Assembly: GCF_011369485.1 (NCBI RefSeq)
Contig: NZ_VXCA01000009.1
Location: 62,574-126,573, forward strand
From: Pseudomonas atagonensis
GTDB lineage: Bacteria > Pseudomonadota > Gammaproteobacteria > Pseudomonadales > Pseudomonadaceae
Direction: 5' to 3'
Length of the DNA: 64,000 nt
The notes under the pieces are model-generated. The model did no database searches and was not told the DNA's origin. It was given only the letters and a program-made list of their open reading frames with translations. The position numbers were made by a program, and so were the translations under genes. Positions 19,282 to 27,524 of the stretch are shown one piece after another; the first letter of the stretch is position 1; the number at the start of each line of letters is the position of its first letter.

Positions 19282-21174
19282 TTAAATGCGAAAACTACCG
19301 ACCAATTGCTTGAGACGCGCCGCCTGCTGCTCCAGATCCGAGCAAGCCCGCAACGTCGCCTGTAAGTTTTCCACACCTTCCTGGTTCAGCGTGTTGATCT
19401 CGTTGATGTCGACGTTGATCGACTCGACCACAGCGGTCTGCTCTTCGGTTGCAGTTGCCACCGACTGGTTCATCCCGTCGATTTCGCCGATGCGCTGGGT
19501 CACGCTGCCCAGACGTTCGCCAGCCTGATTGGCGATGCCGACGCTGCTTTCGCTCTCGCGCTGGCTCTCGGTCATGATGCTTACCGCCTGACGCGCGCCG
19601 ACTTGCAGCTCTTCGATCATCTTCTGCACTTGCTGCGCCGAATCCTGGGTGCGGTGCGCGAGGTTGCGGACTTCGTCGGCGACCACGGCGAATCCACGGC
19701 CAGCCTCACCGGCGCGCGCGGCTTCGATCGCGGCGTTCAGGGCCAGCAGGTTGGTCTGCTGCGAGATGCTGGTGATCACCTCCAGAATCTGGCCGATGTT
19801 CACCGTGTTGCTGTTCAGGGTTTCGATGTTGCCGCACGAATCGCTGATCTTCGCCGACAGCTGTTGCATCGCGTGGATGGTTTTATCCACAACCTGCTGG
19901 CCATCGACCGCCAGGCTGCGTGCATCGCTGGAATGCTGCGAGGCGAGGGCGGCGTTCTGGGCGATTTCCTGGGCGGCGGCGCCGAGCTGGTTGATTGCCG
20001 CCGCGACGCTGTTGGTGCGTGTCGCTTGCTGATCGGAGTTGTACATCGACGAGTTCGAGGCCGCGACCACACGCAGGACCACTTCGTTGACTTGCCCGGT
20101 GGCCGAGGACACTTCGCGGATCGACGTGTGAATACGCTCGACGAAGCGGTTGAACGAGGTGCCCAGTGCGCCGAATTCGTCATTGCCGTGAATCACCAGG
20201 CGCTTGGTCAGATCGCCTTCACCTTCGGCGATGTCGTGCATGGCGCGGCCCATGGTCAGCAGCGGCTGCAGCAACACACGTATCAGCATGCCGAGCAGGG
20301 CGATGATGATTACCACGGCAATGACCATGGCGATCAGCGCCGAGGTGCGGAATTCGCTGAGCATCGAGAACGCGGTGTCTTTGTCCAGCACCAGCGCGAC
20401 GTACCAGTCGGCCGACGGCACGCCGTTGACGCGGGTGAAGGAGACCAGTTGAGTCTTGCCGTCGAACTCGACTTCTTTCAGACCCGGACTGACTTTCGGC
20501 GCGCCGTTCGGGTAGGCCTCGGCCAGAGTCTTGAGCACCAGTTTGCTGTCCGGGTGAATCAGAATCTTGCCATCGGCGCTGACGATGAATGCGTGGCCGT
20601 GGCCGCCGAAGTTCAGCGAGTTGATGATCGCGCTGACACTGGTCAGGTCGATGTCGGCACCGGCCACACCAATCATCTGGCCCTGGCGCTGGACCGGGGT
20701 GGCGACGGTGATCACCAGTTTGCCCGACGAGGCGGCGATGTACGGTTCGGTGACGATGGTCTGCTGCGCGCTGTTCGCCGCCTTGTACCAGCCACGGGCG
20801 CGCGGGTCGTAGTCCGGCGCGCGGTTGCCGGCGGGCACGGAGAACATTACGCCGTCAGCGCCGCCAAAGTAGCTCAGCTGGAAATTGCCGGTGTAGGCGG
20901 GCAGGTCGATGATGCGTTTCAGGCTGGCTGTTGCGTTGCCGTCGGCAGCGACTTGCTGGGACAGCGATTGCAGCAATTGAATGCGGCTTTCCAGCCAGGT
21001 CTGGATGTTGCTGGTGGTCAGACTGCCCAGTTCCTGCATCGACGCATCGGTGCTGGTGCTCAGGGCTTCGCGCTGTCGATAGTCGTTGAACAAAATGAAA
21101 CAGGCGAACGCAACGGCCACCACGAGGGCGGCAGCCAGCAAGATCTTGTGGCTGAATTTCATGTTTCTGGTCAT
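19282..21174 (-). CDS. Methyl-accepting chemotaxis protein with dCACHE domain (PctA-like amino-acid receptor)
   Basis: 630 residues. TM1 is near the N-terminus (about 9-31) and TM2 at about 280-305. The periplasmic dCACHE domain between them carries the amino-acid-sensing pattern YDPRARGWY, then TEPY, then AGADIDL, matching the Y-x4-R-x-W-Y...Y...D motif of PctA-type receptors. HAMP follows, then the signalling domain with the conserved tip [20 protein letters not shown]. The start [15 protein letters not shown] lines up with the PctA start as I remember it; the frame is open 32 codons upstream. It probably mediates taxis to L-amino acids; the exact ligand range cannot be read. Confidence 0.9.
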   Translation of the reverse strand: MTRNMKFSHKILLAAALVVAVAFACFILFNDYRQREALSTSTDASMQELGSLTTSNIQTWLESRIQLLQSLSQQVAADGNATASLKRIIDLPAYTGNFQLSYFGGADGVMFSVPAGNRAPDYDPRARGWYKAANSAQQTIVTEPYIAASSGKLVITVATPVQRQGQMIGVAGADIDLTSVSAIINSLNFGGHGHAFIVSADGKILIHPDSKLVLKTLAEAYPNGAPKVSPGLKEVEFDGKTQLVSFTRVNGVPSADWYVALVLDKDTAFSMLSEFRTSALIAMVIAVVIIIALLGMLIRVLLQPLLTMGRAMHDIAEGEGDLTKRLVIHGNDEFGALGTSFNRFVERIHTSIREVSSATGQVNEVVLRVVAASNSSMYNSDQQATRTNSVAAAINQLGAAAQEIAQNAALASQHSSDARSLAVDGQQVVDKTIHAMQQLSAKISDSCGNIETLNSNTVNIGQILEVITSISQQTNLLALNAAIEAARAGEAGRGFAVVADEVRNLAHRTQDSAQQVQKMIEELQVGARQAVSIMTESQRESESSVGIANQAGERLGSVTQRIGEIDGMNQSVATATEEQTAVVESINVDINEINTLNQEGVENLQATLRACSDLEQQAARLKQLVGSFRI

Positions 21175-21455
21175 CGAATGAACTACCGCGAAGGGGCTGG
21201 TCAAGAAAGGGCGGCAATTTGCCACACTCGAGGGCTTTGCGCTGCTCTTATTTCGACCGCGGCGCGCCAAAGATTAGGCGTCTTTTGCGAAATGCGACGA
21301 AATGCGCAATAGCCCTACAAAGTGTCTGATTTACCGACAAATGCCGGACGAGTGGCGGGAAAATTAGGCCTTTGTCGAGGGAACCAGATGAGGGTTTTCT
21401 CTTCTAAGCTTCTGGTTGGCACCATGCCATCCCCCCTCGTTCCAGGAGTTACACC

Positions 21456-21710
21456 ATGTCGCTGCGATCCCTCGCCCTGCTGTCGTTTTGCGTGCTGTTG
21501 GCCGCATGCAGCAAGGTCAATCAGGAAAACTACTCGAAACTGTCTGCCGGCATGGCCAAGGCCGAAGTGGAAACGTTGCTCGGTAAACCGACCGATTGCT
21601 CGGGCGCGCTCGGCATGTCCAGTTGCACCTGGGGCGACAAGAACAGCTTTATCAGCGTGCAGTACGCCGGTGACAAAGTGCTGATGTTTTCCGGCCAAGG
21701 CCTGAAGTAA
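21456..21710 (+). CDS. Small outer-membrane-type lipoprotein
   Basis: 84 residues. A signal peptide ends in lipobox LLAAC with the lipidated cysteine C18, followed by S19, which does not give an inner-membrane retention signal of the Asp+2 kind. The mature part (KLSAGMAKAEVETLLGKPTDC, then SSCTWGD and FISVQYAGDKV) looks like a miniature SmpA/BamE-like fold. Role unknown. It has a good AGGAG at 21443-21447. The lipocalin lipoprotein gene follows 30 bases later, so the two may be cotranscribed. Confidence 0.82.
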   Translation: MSLRSLALLSFCVLLAACSKVNQENYSKLSAGMAKAEVETLLGKPTDCSGALGMSSCTWGDKNSFISVQYAGDKVLMFSGQGLK

Positions 21711-21740
21711 ACCGGGGCCTCGCGCCCACGGAGAAGAAAA

Positions 21741-22310
21741 ATGAAGCGGTTATTGCTAATCCTTTTTGCCGGCCTGGTACTGGCCGGCTGCGCCAGTTCC
21801 GGCGTAGATCCGTTGGCGCCGAAGACCGTCAACAGCGTCAATCTCAAACGCTACCAAGGCACCTGGTATGAGCTGGCGCGTCTGCCTATGTACTTCCAGC
21901 GCAATTGCGCGCAATCCGAAGCCCGCTACACCCTCAAGCCCGATGGCAATGTTGCGGTGTTCAATCGCTGCATGACCACGGACTGGCAGTGGGAAGAGGT
22001 CAAAGGCACGGCTTATCCACAGGTGCCGGGCAAGACCGACAAGTTATGGGTCGAGTTCGATACCTGGTTCTCGCGGTTGATTCCGGGTGTGGCGAAGGGC
22101 GAATACTGGGTGTTGTACGTCAGCGACGACTACAAGACCGCCATCGTCGGCGACCCGAGTCGCAAGTACTTGTGGCTGCTGTCGCGTACGCCGACCGTCA
22201 ATGGTGTGGTGCGCGAAGAGCTGCTGAGCAAGGCGCGGCAACAGGGGTACGACACCACGCGACTGATCTGGCGAGCGTCGGATCGGCAGATGGCCAAGAC
22301 TTCGAACTAA
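21741..22310 (+). CDS. blc: Bacterial lipocalin lipoprotein Blc
   Basis: 189 residues. The lipobox LAGC puts the lipid anchor at C17. The lipocalin signature is YQGTWYELARLP at about 38-49, followed by an eight-strand barrel sequence with VEFDTWFSRLIPG and YWVLYVSDDYKTAIVG, and the C-terminal LSRTP. Family role: outer-membrane lipocalin binding lysophospholipids or fatty acids, often stress-induced. RBS GGAGAAG is at 21730-21736. It converges on hutF with a REP doublet between them. Confidence 0.93.
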   Translation: MKRLLLILFAGLVLAGCASSGVDPLAPKTVNSVNLKRYQGTWYELARLPMYFQRNCAQSEARYTLKPDGNVAVFNRCMTTDWQWEEVKGTAYPQVPGKTDKLWVEFDTWFSRLIPGVAKGEYWVLYVSDDYKTAIVGDPSRKYLWLLSRTPTVNGVVREELLSKARQQGYDTTRLIWRASDRQMAKTSN

Positions 22311-22326
22311 GAACACTGCAAAACCA

Positions 22327-22419
22327 ATGTAGGAGTGAGCCTGCTCGCGATAGCGATGTGTCAGTCACATATTTATGTCTGATACACCGCTATAGCGAGC
22401 AGGCTCACTCCTACATTTG
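22327..22419. repeat. REP doublet (REPIN), GTAGGAGTGAGCCTGCTC type
   Basis: Near-perfect inverted arms tgtaggagtgagcctgctcg / cgagcaggctcactcctaca around a spacer containing gtgtcagtcac...tctgatacac. It lies between convergent blc and hutF. Confidence 0.93.
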
Positions 22420-22427
22420 GTTATGTG

Positions 22428-23792
22428 TCAGCCCAAAAGGTCGCGCAGGACTTGGGTGAACGCGCGATTGCTGTCCTCTTCCCCGGCATGTCGCCCGTCT
22501 CGGACGACCCACTGACCGTTGACCAGCACATCGCGCACCTGCCGATCCCCGCCGGCAAACAACCACCGATTCAAAATCCCGTCACCACTGGCCGTGGCCA
22601 GATACGGATCGTTGCCATCGAGCACAATCCAGTCGGCACGCTTGCCAACCTCCAGTGCGCCAATCGGCTGGCCCAACGCCTGAGCGCCACCGTCCAGCGC
22701 TGCGTCGTACAGCGTGCGGCCAACCATCGGTTGATCCGCGCCGTACAAACGGTTGCGCCGTTGATCGCGCAGACGCTGGCCATATTCCAGCCAACGCAAT
22801 TCCTCGACCACGCTGAGCGACACATGACTGTCGGAACCGATGCCCATGCGTCCGCCCTGAGCGAGGAAATCCACGGCCGGAAAAATCCCGTCGCCCAGAT
22901 TCGCTTCGGTGGTCAGGCACAGGCCGGCGATGGCGCGACTCTTGGCCATCAGCGTGACTTCTTCCGGGTTGGCGTGGGTCGCGTGAACCAGGCACCAGCG
23001 CTGATCGACTTCGGTGTTCTCGTAGAGCCATTGCAGAGGGCGGCGGCCGCTCCAGCTCAGGCAGTCATCGACTTCCTTCTGCTGTTCGGCAATGTGGATG
23101 TGCACCGGGCATTGCTTGTCGCTGGCGGCCAATACTTCGCTGATCTGCTGCGGAGTGACCGCGCGCAATGAGTGGAAGCACAGACCCAATGATTGTGCTT
23201 TTTGCTGCGCCAGTAATGGCTGCAAGCGCGATTGCAGATTCAGGTAGTTTTCAGTGCTGTTGATGAAGCGGCGCTGGCCGTCGTTGGGCGCCTGGCCACC
23301 GAAACCGCTGTGGCTGTAGAGCACCGGCAGCAGGGTCAGACCGATGCCGCTTTCACTGGCCGCCTGACTGATGCGCAACGCCAGTTCGGCCGGGTCGGCG
23401 TACGGCTGGCCGTTGCTGTCGTGGTGCACGTAATGGAACTCGGCCACCGAGGTGTAACCGGCCTTGAGCATTTCGATGTACAGCTGACGGGCGATGACGC
23501 CAAGTTGATCCGGACTGATTTTTCCGACGAGCCGATACATCAAGTCCCGCCAGGTCCAGAAACTGTCGTTCGGGTTGCCGGCTACTTCGGCCAGTCCGGC
23601 CATGGCGCGCTGGAAGGCGTGGGAGTGCAGATTGGGCATCCCCGGCAACACGGGCCCGCTCAGCCGTTCGGCGCCATCTGCGGTGGAATCGGCCTGGATT
23701 TGGGTCAGCAGGCCATCGGCGCTGACCTCAAGACGTACATTGTTGGCCCATCCGTTAGGCAGCAGCGCGCGTTCGGCAAAGAAAGCGGACAT
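22428..23792 (-). CDS. hutF: Formimidoylglutamate deiminase
   Basis: 454 residues, amidohydrolase superfamily. It converts N-formimino-L-glutamate to N-formyl-L-glutamate plus ammonia, the step that feeds HutG. The metal motif NLHSHAFQRAM has H56 and H58; later ligands lie in VHIHIAEQ, LVHATHANPEE and IGSDSHVS. It is transcribed away from hutC, and both should be governed by the HutC operator at 23817-23835. A HutF gene together with HutG identifies the five-step histidine route that releases ammonia and formate. Confidence 0.95.
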   Translation of the reverse strand: MSAFFAERALLPNGWANNVRLEVSADGLLTQIQADSTADGAERLSGPVLPGMPNLHSHAFQRAMAGLAEVAGNPNDSFWTWRDLMYRLVGKISPDQLGVIARQLYIEMLKAGYTSVAEFHYVHHDSNGQPYADPAELALRISQAASESGIGLTLLPVLYSHSGFGGQAPNDGQRRFINSTENYLNLQSRLQPLLAQQKAQSLGLCFHSLRAVTPQQISEVLAASDKQCPVHIHIAEQQKEVDDCLSWSGRRPLQWLYENTEVDQRWCLVHATHANPEEVTLMAKSRAIAGLCLTTEANLGDGIFPAVDFLAQGGRMGIGSDSHVSLSVVEELRWLEYGQRLRDQRRNRLYGADQPMVGRTLYDAALDGGAQALGQPIGALEVGKRADWIVLDGNDPYLATASGDGILNRWLFAGGDRQVRDVLVNGQWVVRDGRHAGEEDSNRAFTQVLRDLLG

Positions 23793-23816
23793 GGTTCAGC
23801 ACCCCATCGTGTGTTA

Positions 23817-23835
23817 TTTGTATATACATATACAG
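23817..23835. promoter_or_regulatory. HutC operator between hutF and hutC
   Basis: The palindrome TGTATATACA (23819-23828) with overlapping ATATACAG resembles the site CTTGTATGTACAAG found upstream of hutU. It is 25 bases before the hutF start and about 64 before hutC, so HutC probably also controls its own gene. Confidence 0.65.
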
Positions 23836-23898
23836 ACGTTTGCCTGCCCGGTAAACTCCGGCAAGCTAGCAACCTCTACCGACGAACAAGGATCAACC

Positions 23899-24648
23899 GT
23901 GCCGACTCCGCCTCCAGTTTCCCCGTTGGCCGCGAACATGGGCGACAGTCCGGCGCCCTTGTACGCCCGCGTCAAACAGATGATCACCCAGCAGATCGAC
24001 AGCGGTAACTGGCCGCCGCACTACCGCGTGCCGTCGGAGAGCGAACTGGTCAATCAGCTCGGTTTCAGCCGCATGACCATCAACCGTGCGCTGCGCGAAA
24101 TGACCGCTGACGGTCTGTTGGTGCGCATGCAAGGCGTCGGTACATTCGTCGCCGAGCCGAAGAGCCAGTCCGCCTTGTTCGAAGTGCACAACATTGCCGA
24201 CGAAATCGCCTCGCGCGGTCACCGCCATACTTGTACGGTCATCACCCTTGAAGAAGAAGCCGCCGGTTCCGAGCGTGCCCTGGCGCTGGACATGCGCGAA
24301 GGGCAGAAAGTCTTCCACTCGCTGATCGTGCATTACGAAAACGACATTCCGGTGCAAATCGAAGACCGTTTCGTCAATGCGCTGGTCGCCCCGGAATACC
24401 TCAAGCAGGACTTCACCCTGCAAACCCCATACGCGTATTTGAATCAGGTCGCGCCACTGACCGAAGGCGAGCATGTGGTCGAGGCGATTCTTGCCGAGCC
24501 GTCCGAGTGCAAGTTGCTGCAAATCGAGAAGGGCGAGCCTTGCCTGTTGATTCGTCGTCGTACCTGGTCGGGTCGTCAGCCTGTTACCGCTGCGCGTCTG
24601 ATTCACCCCGGTTCTCGTCATCGTCTGGAAGGTCGGTTCCATAAATAG
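23899..24648 (+). CDS. hutC: Histidine utilisation repressor HutC (GntR family)
   Basis: 249 residues from GTG at 23899, placed six bases after AAGGA. The N-terminal winged helix (about 20-85, with VPSESELVNQLGFSRMTINRAL and GVGTFVAEPKS) marks the GntR/HutC subfamily. The UTRA effector domain (about 100-245) ends in LLIRRRTWSGRQPVTAARLIHPGSRHRLEG. Known role: repression of hut genes relieved by urocanate; in some pseudomonads it also affects global nitrogen control. The upstream open frame overlaps hutF and is not coding. hutD follows after nine bases. Confidence 0.95.
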   Translation: MPTPPPVSPLAANMGDSPAPLYARVKQMITQQIDSGNWPPHYRVPSESELVNQLGFSRMTINRALREMTADGLLVRMQGVGTFVAEPKSQSALFEVHNIADEIASRGHRHTCTVITLEEEAAGSERALALDMREGQKVFHSLIVHYENDIPVQIEDRFVNALVAPEYLKQDFTLQTPYAYLNQVAPLTEGEHVVEAILAEPSECKLLQIEKGEPCLLIRRRTWSGRQPVTAARLIHPGSRHRLEGRFHK

Positions 24649-24657
24649 AGAGCATAA

Positions 24658-25230
24658 ATGAGCAGTGAAGTGAAGGTTTTACGCGCCGAAGGCTACCCAC
24701 GCATGCCGTGGAAAAACGGCGGTGGCAGCACCGAGGAAATCACCCGTGACGCGGGTGCCGGTCTTGATGGATTTGGCTGGCGCCTGTCGATTGCCGACAT
24801 CGCCGAATCGGGCGGGTTCTCGACCTTCGCTGGCTACCAGCGAGTCATCACGGTATTGCAGGGCGACGGCATGACCCTGTGTGTCGACGGCGACGATACC
24901 CGTCCGTTGTTACCGCTGGACCCGTTCGCTTTCAGTGGCGAGAGCCAGGTGTCGTGCACGTTGCTCGGTGGCGCGATCCGCGACTTCAACCTGATCTATG
25001 CACCGCAGCGTTACCGCGCGCGGTTGCAGTGGCTGGACGGTGAGCAACGGTTTTTCAGTTCGGCGGGGACGTTGTTGGTGTTCAGTGTTGCTGAACTGCT
25101 GGAAGTGAAGGCCGGCGAAAGTGTCTCGCAACTGGGCCGACACGATTGCCTGCAACTGAACGGTAACGTCGGGCTGGTTGAGGTCTCAACCAATGCCGCT
25201 TGCTGCGTAATCGAACTCCTCCAAAACTAG
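24658..25230 (+). CDS. hutD: HutD family cupin protein
   Basis: 190 residues. The conserved start YPRMPWKNGGGSTEEITRDAG and the double-stranded beta-helix with WRLSIADIAESGGFSTFAGYQRV identify HutD. Its biochemical activity is not established; in P. fluorescens it has been proposed to limit hut expression. It is cotranscribed with hutC (gap nine bases). The gene ends ahead of the 463-base control region of hutU. Confidence 0.92.
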   Translation: MSSEVKVLRAEGYPRMPWKNGGGSTEEITRDAGAGLDGFGWRLSIADIAESGGFSTFAGYQRVITVLQGDGMTLCVDGDDTRPLLPLDPFAFSGESQVSCTLLGGAIRDFNLIYAPQRYRARLQWLDGEQRFFSSAGTLLVFSVAELLEVKAGESVSQLGRHDCLQLNGNVGLVEVSTNAACCVIELLQN

Positions 25231-25239
25231 GCAAAACCC

Positions 25240-25344
25240 TGTGGCGAGGGGATTTATCCCCGTTGGGCTGCGCAGCAGACCGCTTTTTTTATTCGAGAAT
25301 GGGGCCGCTTCGCGACCCAACGGGGATAAATCCCCTCGCCACAA
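25240..25344. repeat. Inverted interspersed repeat, GTGGCGAGGGGATTTATCCCC type
   Basis: Arms gtggcgaggggatttatccc and gggataaatcccctcgccac are perfectly inverted around a 65-base middle containing gctgcgcagcag. A related element lies at 60719-60869. Confidence 0.92.
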
Positions 25345-25381
25345 AAGCCAGCCCACTGTTGTTCCCCCAAGCGCACCAACT

Positions 25382-25427
25382 TGTTACCGAACGCCCCAGC
25401 GTGGCGCAAAACCACGCTTCCGTAACA
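25382..25427. promoter_or_regulatory. Nested inverted repeat upstream of hutU (candidate CbrB/NtrC enhancer)
   Basis: Outer arms TGTTAC (25382-25387) and GTAACA (25422-25427) enclose a second perfect inverted repeat AGCGTGG / CCACGCT (25398-25404, 25412-25418). It lies about 140-185 bases upstream of the predicted hutU start, the normal place for a sigma-54 activator. hut genes of P. fluorescens are known to need CbrB or NtrC; the match to a specific activator is inferred. Confidence 0.5.
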
Positions 25428-25540
25428 GCCGTTCACTTCCCCCCAATACCCTCGCAAAAAATTTCATCCACGCCAGAACCCTTGTTTCAGGCGGTCTCCA
25501 GCCGTATCCGCGATTTTTCTTGAACAGCCCTTCAACAAGT

Positions 25541-25556
25541 TGGCCGCTTGATTGCA
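25541..25556 (+). promoter_or_regulatory. Sigma-54 (RpoN) promoter of hutU
   Basis: TGGCCGCTTGATTGCA fits TGGCAC-N5-TTGCA with exactly ten bases between GG and GC. The predicted transcription start near 25567 falls inside the HutC operator. Confidence 0.75.
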
Positions 25557-25560
25557 TATG

Positions 25561-25574
25561 CTTGTATGTACAAG
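25561..25574. promoter_or_regulatory. HutC operator upstream of hutU
   Basis: Perfect 14-base palindrome CTTGTATGTACAAG overlapping the predicted start point, 120 bases before the hutU GTG. Repression by steric block of the sigma-54 start is inferred. The remainder of the gap 25345-25693 shows nothing further that I can name. Confidence 0.82.
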
Positions 25575-25693
25575 TAAAGACGTATGCGTATAAGTCCGCA
25601 GCGTCCACTGATTCGCTTGTCGCGCATTGAAGCGCGCAGGCTGCTTGCCCACTGCCAGGGTTGGTTTGAATTGATCGCTGAGGAGTCTTTTTC

Positions 25694-27376
25694 GTGACTG
25701 ACAATAAGCCTACTAAATACCGCAACGTCGAGATCCGTGCCGCCCGCGGCAACAAGCTGACCGCCAAGAGCTGGCTGACTGAAGCGCCGCTGCGCATGCT
25801 GATGAACAACCTCGACCCGGAAGTCGCCGAAAACCCTAAAGAGCTGGTGGTCTACGGTGGTATCGGTCGCGCCGCGCGTAACTGGGAATGCTACGACAAG
25901 ATCGTCGAGAGCCTGACCAACCTGAATGACGATGAAACCCTGCTGGTGCAATCCGGCAAGCCGGTCGGCGTGTTCAAGACTCACAGCAATGCCCCGCGCG
26001 TACTGATCGCCAACTCCAACCTGGTGCCGCACTGGGCGAGCTGGGAACACTTCAACGAACTCGACGCCAAAGGCCTGGCCATGTACGGCCAGATGACCGC
26101 CGGCAGCTGGATTTACATCGGCAGCCAGGGCATCGTCCAGGGCACTTACGAAACCTTCGTTGAGGCCGGTCGTCAGCACTACAACGACAACCTCACCGGC
26201 AAGTGGGTCCTGACTGCCGGTCTCGGTGGCATGGGCGGCGCTCAGCCTCTGGCCGCGACCCTGGCTGGCGCTTGCTCGCTGAACATCGAATGCCAGCAAG
26301 TCAGCATCGACTTCCGTCTGAAAAGCCGTTACGTCGACGAGCAGGCCAAAGACCTCGACGACGCCTTGGCGCGCATCGACAAATACACCAAAGAAGGCAA
26401 GGCGATCTCCATCGCGCTGCTGGGTAACGCGGCAGAAATCCTTCCGGAACTGGTCAAGCGCGGCGTGCGCCCGGACATGGTCACCGACCAGACCAGTGCC
26501 CACGACCCGCTCAACGGTTACCTTCCGGCCGGCTGGACCTGGGACGAATACCGCGCCCGCGCCAAGACCGAGCCGGCCGCTGTGATCAAGGCCGCCAAGC
26601 AATCGATGGCGGTGCACGTCAAAGCCATGCTGGAATTCCAGAAGCAAGGCATTCCGACCTTCGACTACGGCAACAACATCCGTCAGATGGCGCAGGAAGA
26701 AGGCGTCGAAAACGCCTTCGATTTCCCGGGTTTCGTACCGGCCTATATCCGTCCGCTGTTCTGCCGTGGCATCGGCCCGTTCCGCTGGGCGGCGCTGTCG
26801 GGTGATCCGCAAGACATCTACAAGACCGATGCCAAGGTCAAAGAACTGATCCCGGACGATGCCCACCTGCACAACTGGCTGGACATGGCCCGCGAGCGCA
26901 TCAGCTTCCAGGGTCTGCCGGCTCGTATCTGCTGGGTTGGCCTGGGCCTGCGCGCCAAGCTCGGTCTGGCGTTCAACGAAATGGTCCGTAGCGGCGAGCT
27001 GTCGGCGCCCATCGTGATCGGTCGCGACCACCTCGACTCCGGTTCGGTCGCAAGCCCGAACCGCGAAACCGAATCGATGCAGGACGGTTCCGACGCTGTC
27101 TCCGACTGGCCACTGCTCAACGCCCTGCTCAATACCGCGAGCGGCGCGACCTGGGTTTCCCTGCACCACGGCGGCGGCGTCGGCATGGGCTTCTCGCAGC
27201 ACTCGGGCATGGTGATTGTCTGCGACGGCACTGACGAAGCGGCCGAGCGCATTGCGCGCGTGCTGCACAACGACCCGGCCACCGGCGTCATGCGTCACGC
27301 CGATGCCGGTTACCAGATCGCCATCGACTGCGCCAAGGAACAGAGCCTGAACCTGCCGATGATTACCGGCAAATAA
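25694..27376 (+). CDS. hutU: Urocanate hydratase (urocanase)
   Basis: 560 residues, GTG start behind GAGGAG. It hydrates urocanate to imidazolonepropionate using tightly bound NAD+ as electrophile. The NAD-binding loop is [12 protein letters not shown], and the active-site region is [30 protein letters not shown] near 475-505. Sequence and length are fully conventional. It is the first gene of the catabolic hut operon, controlled by the sigma-54/HutC region just upstream. A REP doublet separates it from hutT. Confidence 0.98.
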   Translation: MTDNKPTKYRNVEIRAARGNKLTAKSWLTEAPLRMLMNNLDPEVAENPKELVVYGGIGRAARNWECYDKIVESLTNLNDDETLLVQSGKPVGVFKTHSNAPRVLIANSNLVPHWASWEHFNELDAKGLAMYGQMTAGSWIYIGSQGIVQGTYETFVEAGRQHYNDNLTGKWVLTAGLGGMGGAQPLAATLAGACSLNIECQQVSIDFRLKSRYVDEQAKDLDDALARIDKYTKEGKAISIALLGNAAEILPELVKRGVRPDMVTDQTSAHDPLNGYLPAGWTWDEYRARAKTEPAAVIKAAKQSMAVHVKAMLEFQKQGIPTFDYGNNIRQMAQEEGVENAFDFPGFVPAYIRPLFCRGIGPFRWAALSGDPQDIYKTDAKVKELIPDDAHLHNWLDMARERISFQGLPARICWVGLGLRAKLGLAFNEMVRSGELSAPIVIGRDHLDSGSVASPNRETESMQDGSDAVSDWPLLNALLNTASGATWVSLHHGGGVGMGFSQHSGMVIVCDGTDEAAERIARVLHNDPATGVMRHADAGYQIAIDCAKEQSLNLPMITGK

Positions 27377-27385
27377 TGCTTTCCC

Positions 27386-27477
27386 CTGTAGGAGCGAGCC
27401 TGCTCGCGATGAGGTCAGCAAATTCAGCAAATCCACTGACTGACACACCGCAATCGCGAGAAGGCTTACTCCTACAA
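27386..27477. repeat. REP doublet (REPIN) between hutU and hutT
   Basis: tgtaggagcgagcctgctcgcga and tcgcgagaaggcttactcctaca are inverted; one arm has diverged. The spacer contains ctgactgacacaccgc, shared with other doublets here. Confidence 0.88.
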
Positions 27478-27484
27478 AAGCCAA

Positions 27485-27492
27485 AACAAGAA
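27485..27492 (+). promoter_or_regulatory. CA-rich Hfq/Crc-type motif in hutT leader
   Basis: AACAAGAA, a perfect AANAANAA within AACAAGAACAAAAC, lies 33 bases before the hutT ATG. Such motifs recruit Hfq with Crc to block translation in pseudomonads; function here is inferred. Confidence 0.45.
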
Positions 27493-27524
27493 CAAAACCC
27501 GGAACAATCCACAGAGGTTGAATC

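Noticed and set aside
25240..25344. Reading the perfect inverted repeat as the terminator of hutCD
   Set aside because: The arms are 20 bases with a 65-base middle and no T run at the end, and a related element occurs elsewhere, so it is an interspersed repeat. It may still affect transcription.
25694..25712. Hfq/Crc motif at the hutU start (caataag)
   Set aside because: It satisfies only part of AANAANAA and is too short to support as a site.
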